64,000 nucleotides of DNA from contig JAMLJC010000001.1 in NCBI GenBank assembly GCA_023953845.1, positions 2,356,001-2,420,000 of the forward strand. The letters run 5' to 3'. Positions 25,613 through 34,107 of this stretch are shown piece by piece (the stretch's first letter is position 1; each line of letters opens with the position of its first letter). The DNA is from Rhizobiaceae bacterium. GTDB taxonomy: Bacteria > Pseudomonadota > Alphaproteobacteria > Rhizobiales > Rhizobiaceae. The translations under genes were made by a program, and so were the position numbers. Below the pieces are notes generated by a model. It ran no database searches. It saw only the letters and a list, made by a program, of their open reading frames with translations, and was not told the DNA's origin.

Positions 25613-26479
25613 ATGACGATTTTGATCGGAACAGGCGTCCGCATCGCGGCCGGCCTCGCATTGGCATTGGCGCTTGGAGGCATGGCTTCCGCGGCGGACC
25701 TTCTCGAAAGGACTGCAAAGGGCGAAGCCATTCGCATCGGCGCCGCCAACATCGCGCCCCACGTGGTGATGGATGGCCAAAAGCAGACCGGCGAAGCCCT
25801 TGAGGTGGCCCGAAAGGCGCTGTCCGAAATGGGCGTCACGAACGTCGAAGTCCTCACGATCGACTTTGGCGCGTTGATCCCGGCCCTCCAGGCCAATCGC
25901 ATAGACATGATTGCCAGCGGCATGTCGATCACGCCGCCGCGGTGCAAGCAGGTGGCCTTCAGCGATCCATACTACGGAAAGGCCGAAGCGCTCATCGTGA
26001 AAAAGGGCAACCCCCTGGGCCTGAATACCTACGACGATATCGCGAAAAACCCGGCGGCGCGATTTGGCCATGTCCTCGGTGGCACGGAAGGCCCGCAGGC
26101 TGCCTCTGCAGGCATTCAGGAATCGCAGATCAGCACCTATCCGGACTCCGCAACGCTTGCCGACGCGCTGAAAGCAGACAGGATCGACGCCCTCGCTCTG
26201 CCGGACCTCCAGGTCAACTGGATTCTCAAAAAGGCCGGCTGGGAGGAATTCGAAACACCGGGGCCGTTTGTTCCCAAGCTCGACGGCAAGGATCAGGTGC
26301 TGTTCACCGCTTTTGGTTTCACCCTCGAAGATGCGCCTTTCCGTGACAAGTTCAACGAGGTGCTCGACCGCATGAAGAAGGACGGCACCGTCAGCTCGTT
26401 GGTGAAGGATTTCGCCATCACGCAGTTCGGCGTCGATCTGGCTGCCGATCAGACATTCCAGCAGGTCTGTGGCGATTGA
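25613..26479 (+). CDS. Ehu-type ABC transporter substrate-binding protein
   Basis: This 288-residue periplasmic solute-binding protein of the amino-acid family 3 has a signal peptide over residues 1-28 (ending GGMASAADL). Motifs GEALEVARKALSEMG, ITPPRCKQVAFSDPYYGKAE and IVKKGNPLGL follow. Layout and operon order resemble the ectoine/hydroxyectoine binding protein EhuB of Sinorhizobium, but the ligand cannot be inferred: no ectoine-degrading genes are adjacent, and an IclR regulator and an RraA-like enzyme are unusual partners. An AGGGAGGAG ribosome site precedes the ATG. Confidence 0.85.
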   Translation: MTILIGTGVRIAAGLALALALGGMASAADLLERTAKGEAIRIGAANIAPHVVMDGQKQTGEALEVARKALSEMGVTNVEVLTIDFGALIPALQANRIDMIASGMSITPPRCKQVAFSDPYYGKAEALIVKKGNPLGLNTYDDIAKNPAARFGHVLGGTEGPQAASAGIQESQISTYPDSATLADALKADRIDALALPDLQVNWILKKAGWEEFETPGPFVPKLDGKDQVLFTAFGFTLEDAPFRDKFNEVLDRMKKDGTVSSLVKDFAITQFGVDLAADQTFQQVCGD

Positions 26480-26503
26480 TCGAGCCTTGTCTCCGCGGAG
26501 CAA

Positions 26504-27181
26504 GTGACGGTGGCTGAACGTTTCCTCACCTATTTGCCGACGCTGCTCGCCGGTGTTCAGGTTACGGTCACCGTCACGGTCCTGGCTATCCTGCTGGCGG
26601 CCGCGCTCGCCGTGCCCGCCGGCCTGGGGCGCATGTCCGGCAATCGTCCCGTCCGGATGCTTGCGGGCGCCTTCATCGAGTTCTTTCGTGGGACATCGGC
26701 TCTTGTCCAGCTTTATTGGATCTTCTTCGCATTGCCGTTGGTAGGCATCAGCTTCAGCCCCGTGGTCGCTGGCGTCGTTGCGCTCGGTTGCAATGTAGGG
26801 GCCTACGGGGCGGAGGTGGTGCGCACCGGATTTCTGGCGGTGCCCCGGGGCCAGGCAGATGCGGCGATTTCCCTGAACCTGCCGCGATGGTCCCGGTTTG
26901 TGGACATCACGCTGCCGCAGGCCATTCCGATCATGATCCCGCCTTTCAACAACCTGTTCATCCAGTTGTTGAAGGGCACCTCCCTGGTGTCGCTCGTGAC
27001 GCTGGCCGACATCACCTATCAGGCTAAGCTCGTACGGACGGAGACCGGAGACAGCGCGCTGGTGTTCGGGATCGCGCTGGCCATCTATTTTGGGCTGGCG
27101 CTGCTCATCACTGCCGGAATGCGCTTCCTGAACCGGATGTTCTACGTCCCCGGAATGGGCGCGGAAGGAAGCTCGAAGTGA
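26504..27181 (+). CDS. Ehu-type ABC transporter permease (first)
   Basis: This 225-residue inner-membrane permease of the HisMQ type has about five spans. The FFRGTSALVQLYW and GAYGAEVVRTGFLAVPRGQ segments contain the EAA-type cytoplasmic loop that contacts the ATPase. The start is GTG 26504, four bases after GGAG; GTG 26510 is an alternative. The stop overlaps the next gene (GTGA). EhuC is the closest named match by operon position. Confidence 0.88.
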   Translation: MTVAERFLTYLPTLLAGVQVTVTVTVLAILLAAALAVPAGLGRMSGNRPVRMLAGAFIEFFRGTSALVQLYWIFFALPLVGISFSPVVAGVVALGCNVGAYGAEVVRTGFLAVPRGQADAAISLNLPRWSRFVDITLPQAIPIMIPPFNNLFIQLLKGTSLVSLVTLADITYQAKLVRTETGDSALVFGIALAIYFGLALLITAGMRFLNRMFYVPGMGAEGSSK

Positions 27182-27852
27182 GACAGGTCTGGGATTGGGG
27201 CTATGTGGCCGAGGTCTTGCCTCTCCTTTTGAGGGGACTTCTGGTGACATTCCAGCTGACCGTTCTCAGTTTGGTCATCGCCTTGACGCTCGGGTTGCTG
27301 CTCGCGGTTCTGCGGCTGTCTTCTCAAGCGTGGATTTCACTCCCGGCGAAGTGGTTTATCGAGTTCGTGCGCTCGACGCCGCTGCTCGTGCAACTGTACT
27401 TCCTTTATTATGTCGGGCCGAGCTTCGGATTGGTCATGAGCCCGTTCCTGACGGGCGTGATCGGGCTTGGCGTTCATTTCAGCACATTCACGGCCGAAGT
27501 CTATCGGGCTGGAATCCAGAACGTCCCTTCAGGGCAATGGGAAGCCGCCCGATCGCTGAACCTGTCAACCTATTGGACATGGCGTTCCATAGTGTTGCCC
27601 CAGGCTATCGCCTCGGTCATTCCGGCCCTGGGCAATTATTGCCTGTCCATGTTCAAGGAGACGCCCGTCCTGATCGGAATCTCGGTCGTGGAAATGCTCG
27701 GGGAGGCCCAGCGCGCCGCGTCACAGACCTACCAGTATCTCGAACCCCTGACATTGGCCGGGGCGCTGTTCTTCATCGTGAGCTATCCGCTATCGAAAGT
27801 GCTTCGCTGGCTCGAAACGGTGACGAAATCCCACTTTGGAGCCCGTCAATGA
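27178..27852 (+). CDS. Ehu-type ABC transporter permease (second)
   Basis: This 224-residue HisMQ-type permease partner has spans near the start (LLLRGLLVTFQLTVLSLVIA) and around VIPALGNYCLSMFK. The EAA-like loop contains GIQNVPSGQWEAARSLNLS. It is translationally coupled to the first permease (GTG start overlapping TGA) and to the ATPase gene (ATGA at 27849). It corresponds to EhuD in the ectoine system. Confidence 0.88.
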   Translation: MRQVWDWGYVAEVLPLLLRGLLVTFQLTVLSLVIALTLGLLLAVLRLSSQAWISLPAKWFIEFVRSTPLLVQLYFLYYVGPSFGLVMSPFLTGVIGLGVHFSTFTAEVYRAGIQNVPSGQWEAARSLNLSTYWTWRSIVLPQAIASVIPALGNYCLSMFKETPVLIGISVVEMLGEAQRAASQTYQYLEPLTLAGALFFIVSYPLSKVLRWLETVTKSHFGARQ

Positions 27853-28625
27853 CTTCTCCCAAAATAGAGCTTGAACGGGTCAGCAAGAGCTTCGGATCTC
27901 TGACGGTTCTCGATGAGCTCTCCCTGAGCGTCGCGGCCGGCGAGAAGCTCGCACTAATCGGCCCGAGCGGCTCCGGCAAGAGCACAGTGCTGCGAATCCT
28001 GATGACGCTGACGACCCCCGACGCCGGCAGCGTCCGCATCGACGGTGCGCCGGTATGGAATACGGACAGTCAGCTCCGCGTCTTGCCGACGCGCGAGGCG
28101 CAGCTGCGGGCCGCCCGCGCGAAGGTCGGCTTCGTCTTCCAGCAGTTCAACCTTTTTCCCCATATGTCCGCTTTGCGCAATGTCGCGCTGGCGCCCGTCC
28201 GCGCGCTTGGGATGAGCTGGGCTCAAGCGGAAGAACTGGGTCTGGAGCTGCTTGACCGCGTCGGCCTCAAGAGCAAGGCCGGGAACTTCCCGGGCCAGCT
28301 CTCCGGCGGCCAGCAGCAACGCGTCGCCATTGCGCGCTCGCTGGCGATGAACCCTGAAATCATGCTTTTTGACGAGGTTACGTCGGCGCTCGACCCGGAA
28401 CTCGTCGGCGAGGTCTTGGCCATCATGCAGGAACTGGCCGAGCAGGGAACGATGACGATGGTCATCGTGACGCACGAAATGGGCTTCGCACGAAAGGTCG
28501 CGCAGCGCGTGGCCTTCTTCGACAAGGGCAAGGTCCGGGAAATCGGGCCGCCCGAACAGATATTCTCGGAACCGCGGGAAGACCGGACAAAGGCGTTCCT
28601 CAAGTCCGTACTGCATCCCTCATAA
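27849..28625 (+). CDS. Ehu-type ABC transporter ATP-binding protein
   Basis: This 258-residue ATPase has Walker A GPSGSGKST near residue 40, a Q-loop QQFNLFPH, signature LSGGQQQR and Walker B IMLFDEVTSALD. It powers the two permeases; the amino-acid-type subfamily is clear. The ATG at 27849 overlaps the permease stop; the long in-frame extension to 27195 is antisense-free filler and is rejected. The operon ends here, and the next 45 bases are the junction to an unrelated small gene fragment. Confidence 0.93.
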   Translation: MTSPKIELERVSKSFGSLTVLDELSLSVAAGEKLALIGPSGSGKSTVLRILMTLTTPDAGSVRIDGAPVWNTDSQLRVLPTREAQLRAARAKVGFVFQQFNLFPHMSALRNVALAPVRALGMSWAQAEELGLELLDRVGLKSKAGNFPGQLSGGQQQRVAIARSLAMNPEIMLFDEVTSALDPELVGEVLAIMQELAEQGTMTMVIVTHEMGFARKVAQRVAFFDKGKVREIGPPEQIFSEPREDRTKAFLKSVLHPS

Positions 28626-28870
28626 ACTCCGTCGTTCCAGCAGCGCGATCGCCGGAGATTCGCCACCTGACGCTGAAACCACCCCCTTGCGAAGCCGGAC
28701 GGCATGGCAGCACGCATGAAGGCCATATCCCGTTCCAGCGTGTCCAGAAGCACCAGCAGCGCCTTGACAGCAGCCCTCGCGTCACCGTCGCATGCGGCGA
28801 TGGCCTCATCGGCCGCTGCGTCCCAATCCGGCAATGCGTTGCCTTCCGGCGCCAACGCTGGCTCGGCCAT
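28626..28870 (-). pseudogene. Small rhizobial hypothetical gene with lost 3' end
   Basis: The minus-strand frame from ATG 28870 (TGGAGA upstream) encodes about 80 residues with an ALPDWDAAADEAIAACDGD start and an AVKALLVLLDTLERDM helix. This pattern is common in short rhizobial proteins. No stop occurs before the frame runs antisense through the ABC ATPase gene to 28223, so the natural 3' end was probably lost where the two segments were joined near 28626. Confidence 0.5.
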
Positions 28871-29071
28871 AGGTTCAGTCTCCATTTATGGCTGAGCATG
28901 CCATCGCCGGGCTGCACGGGCAAGGGATTTGTTCCTATTTCGTTCTCGCGGATCAGGCGACCAAGGCTCTGACGCACTGTCAGTATGGATTTCGCCTGGC
29001 ATCGATGGAACCCGCCGCAAGCCCTGCGATTATACCGGCGCACCGCAATCACCCGCTAAAGGACATCTGAC

Positions 29072-29200
29072 ATGGCGAAGGACACGCAGAAGAAGTCGGG
29101 CGCCGGCCCGGCGGTTGCCGCTCACAGCAAGGACAGCAAGCCGACTAGCGCGAAGTCGGGACAGCCCGCCAAGGCGACCGAAAAGAAGGGCAAGAAATAG
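29072..29200 (+). CDS. Small Lys/Ala-rich basic protein
   Basis: This 42-residue frame starts with MAKDTQKKSGAGPAV and is built almost only of Lys, Ala, Ser, Gly and Pro. The start follows AAAGGACATCTGAC, giving an AGGA ribosome site. Such tiny disordered basic proteins are frequent in rhizobia. The function is unknown, with nucleic-acid binding possible from its charge alone. Confidence 0.55.
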   Translation: MAKDTQKKSGAGPAVAAHSKDSKPTSAKSGQPAKATEKKGKK

Positions 29201-29427
29201 CGCCAGACGTCCGCACAAGCGCGTTGAGCGCATGACGCGGTCCGGCCGCCGAACGTAGCAGCGACGCTGTGCGGCCATTGTCGCGCAGCTCCCTGTTTGG
29301 ATCGTTGCTTTCGGCCAGAATAACGCTGGTTCAACGCAGGCATTACCATCGTGGGCGCAAATTGGCGCGTCATGTCCGGCCCGCCGAAGCTCCCAAACGT
29401 CCGTCTTGGCCCGGAGCGGACCAGATA

Positions 29428-29616
29428 TCACCGTCGACGCGGTTTCACGCCGTCCGAAGTTCTTATCTTTGTCTCGGTCTCATTGACTGGACGCGTCAGT
29501 CCGTATGGCTTTTTCGGTTCGTCGCCGTTGTCGCCAGTGTCGATGGGGTCTGACCGGTTATCGGCTGAACCCTCCTTGAATAGCCTGCCTCCAGTCTCTC
29601 GCTTATTGATGCCGGG
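29428..29616 (-). CDS. Small hydrophilic hypothetical protein
   Basis: This 62-residue minus-strand frame begins MPGINKRETGG, preceded by AGGAG seven bases upstream, which decides this start within a longer frame. The product is charged and Gly/Asp/Pro-rich with no hydrophobic core, probably disordered. I do not recognise it; the ribosome site is the main support. Confidence 0.45.
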   Translation of the reverse strand, partial: PGINKRETGGRLFKEGSADNRSDPIDTGDNGDEPKKPYGLTRPVNETETKIRTSDGVKPRRR

Positions 29617-29762
29617 CATCGCCGTTCTCCTGTCCGTCGCTGGACAACAGCGATGAATGCGGTTCGTTCCGTTAAGGAAGAACATGGGCAAATACGCGAC
29701 ACTGGCGTCAGCGGTTCTGATCTAGGTAAGCTGAGAGTCAGCTAGAACCGGGGAGGGAGCCC

Positions 29763-30059
29763 ATGAGTTGGCTGGAGAATATCGGCCGATCGGTGGGGCA
29801 ACTCCATGCCGGCGCGTGGATCGTCGGGTTGTCGGTCGCGGTGGCCGTGATGTTGATCGGCATCTTGCGCCTCTGCCGCAAAAGCCCGTGCGGCTATTCG
29901 GAAACGGAACTGCGTTTTCGCAACGTGTTTGCGATCATGAGCGAGGATCAGAGGCGGTCATTGATAGACCACTACACGAAGAAGCACGGATGTAACCGAG
30001 AGGCCGCCATGCGGCATGCGCTAGATGATCGTGATCGGGAAGCCCGGAGCTGGCGATAG
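29763..30059 (+). CDS. Hypothetical single-span membrane protein
   Basis: This 98-residue protein has one membrane segment (AGAWIVGLSVAVAVMLIGIL, residues about 17-36) and a cytoplasmic domain with ELRFRNVFAIMSEDQRRSLI and HGCNREAAMRHALDDR. GGGGAGGGAG precedes the ATG. The type is familiar from rhizobial genomes but uncharacterised. Confidence 0.65.
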   Translation: MSWLENIGRSVGQLHAGAWIVGLSVAVAVMLIGILRLCRKSPCGYSETELRFRNVFAIMSEDQRRSLIDHYTKKHGCNREAAMRHALDDRDREARSWR

Positions 30060-30073
30060 GCCTGAAACGAAAA

Positions 30074-30091
30074 CCCCGGCCGGAACCGGGG
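30074..30091. terminator. GC-rich hairpin
   Basis: CCCCGG (30074-30079) pairs with CCGGGG (30086-30091) just after the preceding stop at 30059. On the minus strand it is followed by TTTTCGTTT, so it terminates best in that direction; on the plus strand only the hairpin is present. Confidence 0.4.
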
Positions 30092-30205
30092 CAAGTAAAA
30101 TCTGGTAATATCCGCAGTGCGAAGACTGCGGCAAAGCGCTCTAGCATCCCGCCTCGCGTCATTTTCAAGGTTTACGTGTCTGGGCAAATGTAGGAGAATC
30201 ATCCT

Positions 30206-30949
30206 ATGGCAGAGACTTCCATCGAATGGACTGACGCGACGTGGAACCCGGTGGCGGGCTGTACGATTCTGACTGCCGGCTGCACAAACTGCTACGCGAT
30301 GCGCATGGCGGCGCGGCTCGAAGCTATGGGCATGGAGAAATATCGTGGTCTCACGCGCAAGAGTGGCGGCCGTGCGAAGTGGACCGGCAAGATCCACCTT
30401 GATCGGAACTCTCTATCGATCCCGGCAGCCTGGTCGAAGCCGCGCCGGGTTTTTGTGAACTCGATGTCGGACCTGTTTCATTCCGACGTGCCGCCGAACT
30501 TTATCGCGGACGTGTGGAAAGTCATGGCCGAGACGCCGCGCCACACCTATCAGATTTTGACGAAACGACCCGACCGCATGGTCGAGATCGTTCCGGGCTT
30601 GCCGAAACTGCCGAATGTCTGGCTGGGCACGAGCGTCGAGGACGGACGCGTTCTGCATCGCATTGACGAACTGAGACGGGTGCCGGCCGCAATCCGGTTC
30701 ATCTCGTTCGAGCCTTTGATTGGTTCTGTTGCCGGCGCCAACCTCAAGGACATCCATTGGGCGATCGTCGGAGGTGAGAGTGGGCCGAAGTCACGCCACA
30801 TGGAGCCGGCATGGGTCGATGAGATCGAGCGCATGTGTCGCGCAGCTGGAACGGCGTTCTTTTTCAAGCAGTGGGGCGGCCGGAATAAGAAGGCGACCGG
30901 CAGACTGCTCAACGGCCGGACTTACGACGAAATGCCTGCGGCGATCTAG
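30206..30949 (+). CDS. DUF5131 (phage Gp37/Gp68) three-cysteine protein
   Basis: This 247-residue protein of the phage Gp37/Gp68 family starts IEWTDATWNPVAGC. The cysteines C19, C26 and C29 (C-X6-C-X2-C) resemble a radical-SAM iron-sulfur site with altered spacing. It continues with FVNSMSDLFH, YQILTKRPDRM, WLGTSVEDG and a C-terminal FFKQWGG motif, all family hallmarks. It converges with tcmP, overlapping its 3' end by four bases. Families of this type are found in phages and mobile elements; the chemistry is unknown. The RNA- or nucleotide-modifying role sometimes proposed is inference. Confidence 0.9.
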   Translation: MAETSIEWTDATWNPVAGCTILTAGCTNCYAMRMAARLEAMGMEKYRGLTRKSGGRAKWTGKIHLDRNSLSIPAAWSKPRRVFVNSMSDLFHSDVPPNFIADVWKVMAETPRHTYQILTKRPDRMVEIVPGLPKLPNVWLGTSVEDGRVLHRIDELRRVPAAIRFISFEPLIGSVAGANLKDIHWAIVGGESGPKSRHMEPAWVDEIERMCRAAGTAFFFKQWGGRNKKATGRLLNGRTYDEMPAAI

Positions 30950-31767
30950 AAAAGCTCGCCTTGGTTGCTGTCGGTGGCCGCCTTCCAGAATGCGAGCGCA
31001 AGTTCATGCCGAGCGGCAAGCGTCAGCCAATACAGGTGCTGGCCGCGACTCCCGGTAATTAATTGCATATCGGTGGAAGCTGCCATTCCCAGTTTCACCA
31101 CGTTGTTCTTCCACAAATCGAAAACAGCACGGCGGATTGCAGTGAACGGCTGGTTGAGATCGACGGCTGTTCGCCAGCCGGGAACGAACTTGTCGAAAGC
31201 GGATTCCTGCGCCTGAACGTTCAGCCACGTATTCCGCTGAAGATCCATCTTGCTGATGTGTACCAGCATGTCGATGCGCTTACGCTTAGACAGCGTTTCG
31301 ATCACTGAGAAGTTGAACGCTCCAAGGTTGTAGGGGTCGATGAAGGCGAAGTGCAGCCCATAAGGGTCTAGTTTGGCTCTTATCAGTGTGGCTGTATCGA
31401 CGGCTTCGCCGTGGAATGCTTCAACGGGAGCACCAAGCCGTCGAAGCCTTTCGGTTGCGTATTCGAGGCGCTTGGAGTTGGCATCCGCGATGAAGACGGA
31501 ACTGAATGGTGCCTTCGTCCGGACGCTTTCATTCCACGCTGCAACGCAACTCCCTTCGATGAACTCTCCTGTTCGACGAACCTTTGCCCGGCCCGGCCCG
31601 CAGAAAAGATCGATGTATGTTGCGCCGGCCTTTCCGTGTCCGACCCATTTAGCCCTGACGCCGCGCGAAATTGAGATGTATTTGCATAGCGAGGCAATTT
31701 TGTCCTTGGACCATGCCCCAACTTCTTCGACCGGCAACCCGTCGTCGCCATCTACAAGCTCTCCCAT
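30946..31767 (-). CDS. tcmP: Three-Cys-motif partner protein TcmP
   Basis: This 273-residue protein has a methyltransferase-like Rossmann core: ATYIDLFCGPGRAKVR near residue 50 (SAM-loop-like), VFIADAN, and FAFIDPYNLGAFN near residue 145. The name reflects its regular pairing with three-cysteine Gp37/Gp68 proteins, and that partner lies directly opposite here. ATG 31767 follows GAGGGG and is chosen over an upstream ATG at 31836 that would overlap a small lipoprotein gene. The pair probably works as one system, but its substrate is not known. Confidence 0.88.
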   Translation of the reverse strand: MGELVDGDDGLPVEEVGAWSKDKIASLCKYISISRGVRAKWVGHGKAGATYIDLFCGPGRAKVRRTGEFIEGSCVAAWNESVRTKAPFSSVFIADANSKRLEYATERLRRLGAPVEAFHGEAVDTATLIRAKLDPYGLHFAFIDPYNLGAFNFSVIETLSKRKRIDMLVHISKMDLQRNTWLNVQAQESAFDKFVPGWRTAVDLNQPFTAIRRAVFDLWKNNVVKLGMAASTDMQLITGSRGQHLYWLTLAARHELALAFWKAATDSNQGELF

Positions 31768-31813
31768 CCCCTCGCTCCCCAGCTTGGTAAAGCCGCCCCC
31801 GCGGCTGCAATCA

Positions 31814-31915
31814 CTACCCGCACTCCACCGTATCATTCGGCGTCACGACGCACCTGTCACGCTCACTGGCGCACCCGACGAGCAATAGCGCCACTGCAAG
31901 CGCAGCCCACTTCAT
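31814..31915 (-). CDS. Very small lipoprotein, possibly Rz1-like
   Basis: This 33-residue frame has a lysine start (MKW), a hydrophobic stretch (AALAVALLLVG) and a lipobox ending in VGC at Cys15. It leaves an 18-residue mature peptide with two more cysteines. It sits among phage genes, upstream of tcmP. The size fits an outer-membrane spanin subunit, but the proline-rich body typical of Rz1 is missing. Confidence 0.5.
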   Translation of the reverse strand: MKWAALAVALLLVGCASERDRCVVTPNDTVECG

Positions 31916-31930
31916 GCGCCGCCCTTCGCC

Positions 31931-32176
31931 TTACTCCCCATCTGCCCTCAACTGCACTTCTATAATCGCCCGCGCCGCCTGGTAGACAGGCCGCATGTCT
32001 TCCCCGCCGCCGGCTTGGCGCAACTCCAGCAGGTACAGCGCCTACTCGTAGACCTCCCGGACTTCATCGTCGGTGAGGATACCTTTGCCGGCAAGCGCGC
32101 CGATCAGCGACGCCAGCACGGAAGCCGAGACAAGGTCAGACGCGGCAACGGCGTCTACGCGTGGATCACGTTCCAT
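31931..32176 (-). pseudogene. Small phage gene with in-frame amber codon
   Basis: From ATG 32176 the frame encodes 44 residues (ending TDDEVREVYE), meets TAG at 32042-32044, then continues open for 35 more residues (ALYLLELRQAGGGED ... EVQLRADGE) to TAA at 31931. The two halves read naturally as one helical protein, so a nonsense mutation (for example TAC to TAG) is likely. The family is unrecognised. Confidence 0.55.
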
Positions 32177-32953
32177 TCCAAGCCGCAGCCTTCAATTTCG
32201 CGCCACACTGTCAGCACAATTCGGCGAAAAGCAAGCACCCGCAGCGAGCCGGTCAGAACAGCCCCAGGTGCCAGAAAATCGCGAACGACGTGGCCCCGCA
32301 CACCAGCGCCATCACGAGATCCCGTGTCTTCGCCCGTGGCTCGCGCCGCGCGGCCGGCATGATATTCGGCAGGTGATTGAGCCACAGGCCGGACTCGTAT
32401 TCCTCGTCACCCGGTAGTTCCGGCCCAGGGTCAATGCCGCGCAATTGCTTCTGCCGCCGAATGAACGCCGCGCCGGCGGCGTTTTCGGACATTGCAGCCG
32501 CATATTTTGCCCGCAGATCGGAGCCATCGATCGCGGCGCGGCGCTCAAGCTCTGAGATCGGTTCGATGCTGCTCCGCGGCGGCAACACGGACACCTTCTC
32601 CACCGGCGCCGGCGCACCATCGTCGCCGAACACACTGACGAGCGCTTCACCGGTGGCGAGGTTCGGCAATTCGGTGCGCGCGTCGACAACATCGGGATTC
32701 CGCCGGAGGGTATCGGCGGCCGCGCGCACTTTCCGCTCAGACTTCTGCGTATGCGCCCGCATGCCGTGCAAGACGCGGGTTCCGAGCTGTTCGAGCACGA
32801 CATCTGGCACGTCTGCGGGTGATTGCGTGACGAAATAGACTCCCACGCCCTTGGATCGTACAAGGCGCACAAGCCTTTCGATCTGCTGTAGCAGTGGCTT
32901 CGGCGCGTCATTGAAAAGCAAGTTGGCCTGCTGCCGGTTTTTCGGACACGAGG

Positions 32954-33814
32954 TTAAGCTAACATAGCTTTCTCCTCGAACTCGACAGGACTCAGGTAGC
33001 CCAGTGTCGAGTGCCTCCGTCGGGGGTTGTAGAAGCGCTCGATGTAATCGAACACATCTGCCCTTGCGTCGTCCCTTTTCCTGTAGACCTTGCGGGCTGT
33101 CCGCTCGGTTTTCAGCGACGAGAAGAAGCTCTCCATCGCGGCATTGTCCCAGACGTTGCCCGACCGGCTCATCGAACAGGTGATGCCATGGTCGGCCATC
33201 AGGCGCTGGAACTGCTCGCTTGTATATTGCGATCCCTGGTCCGAGTGATGGAGCAGGCTGTCGGGTTTGCCTCGGCGCCAGATCGCCATGATGAGGGCGT
33301 CGGTCACGAGCTGGGCCGTCATCTCTGCCTTCATCGCCCAACCCACGACACGGCGGGAGAACAGGTCGACGACGGCGGCAACGTAGAGCCATCCCTCGGC
33401 GGTCCAGATGTAGGTGAAGTCGGCGATCCACTTCTGGTTCGGCGCCGATGCCTCGAATGCGCGGTCAAGCAGGTTGTCCGACACGGAGGCTCGCTCGCCC
33501 GTATCCTTCGGCAATCCACGGCGTCGGGGCCGAGCACGCAGCCCGTTCTCCCGCATGAGCCTTTCGACACGATGAAGGCCGCAGGAGAAGCCTTCGGCCA
33601 GCACGTCATGCCAGACACGACGGGCGCCATAGGTTCGGTCGCTGCTCTTGAAGCTGCGGTCGATCCGGGGAATGAGCACCTCGTCGCGCCGCGACCGGGC
33701 GCTGGGGCTGCGGTTGAGCCAGGCATGGAAGCCCGAGCGGGAGACGTCCAGCGCACTGCACAGCCATGCCACCGGCCAGATCGAACGGTGCTTCGCGATG
33801 AAGGCGAATCTCAT
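32954..33814 (-). CDS. IS3-family OrfB transposase (element B copy 2)
   Basis: This frame is the same as OrfB of copy 1, with the DDE triad intact and the A6G frameshift site at 33844-33850. Confidence 0.95.
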   Translation of the reverse strand: MRFAFIAKHRSIWPVAWLCSALDVSRSGFHAWLNRSPSARSRRDEVLIPRIDRSFKSSDRTYGARRVWHDVLAEGFSCGLHRVERLMRENGLRARPRRRGLPKDTGERASVSDNLLDRAFEASAPNQKWIADFTYIWTAEGWLYVAAVVDLFSRRVVGWAMKAEMTAQLVTDALIMAIWRRGKPDSLLHHSDQGSQYTSEQFQRLMADHGITCSMSRSGNVWDNAAMESFFSSLKTERTARKVYRKRDDARADVFDYIERFYNPRRRHSTLGYLSPVEFEEKAMLA

Positions 33815-34107
33815 ATCGCTTCCCTCGCGAAGTAGGCTGCGGCCTTTTTTAGGATGTCGCGTTCCGCCTTCAGCTTCGCCACTTCCTTGCGCAGCCGGTC
33901 GATCTCCTGCTGCTCTGGCTTCATCTGACCATGGCCGGGAAACGCATGCTGTCGATCGGCAGCGAACTCCCTGACCCACTTGCGCAGCACGTTCTCGTGG
34001 AGATCCAGATCACGGGCAGCCTGCGCAACAGCAACGCCTCGATCCTTCACCAACCTCACCGCCTCAAGTTTGAACTCGCGGCTGAACTTCCTTCTCTGCA
34101 TTCCCAC
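33811..34107 (-). CDS. IS3-family OrfA (element B copy 2)
   Basis: This 98-residue helix-turn-helix and leucine-zipper protein is identical to OrfA of copy 1. Confidence 0.95.
   Translation of the reverse strand: MGMQRRKFSREFKLEAVRLVKDRGVAVAQAARDLDLHENVLRKWVREFAADRQHAFPGHGQMKPEQQEIDRLRKEVAKLKAERDILKKAAAYFAREAI

Noticed and set aside
24638..27250. An 870-codon minus-strand ORF.
   Set aside because: Only the C-terminal 273 residues are an IclR protein. The rest is antisense to the ABC transporter genes and is low-complexity in character.
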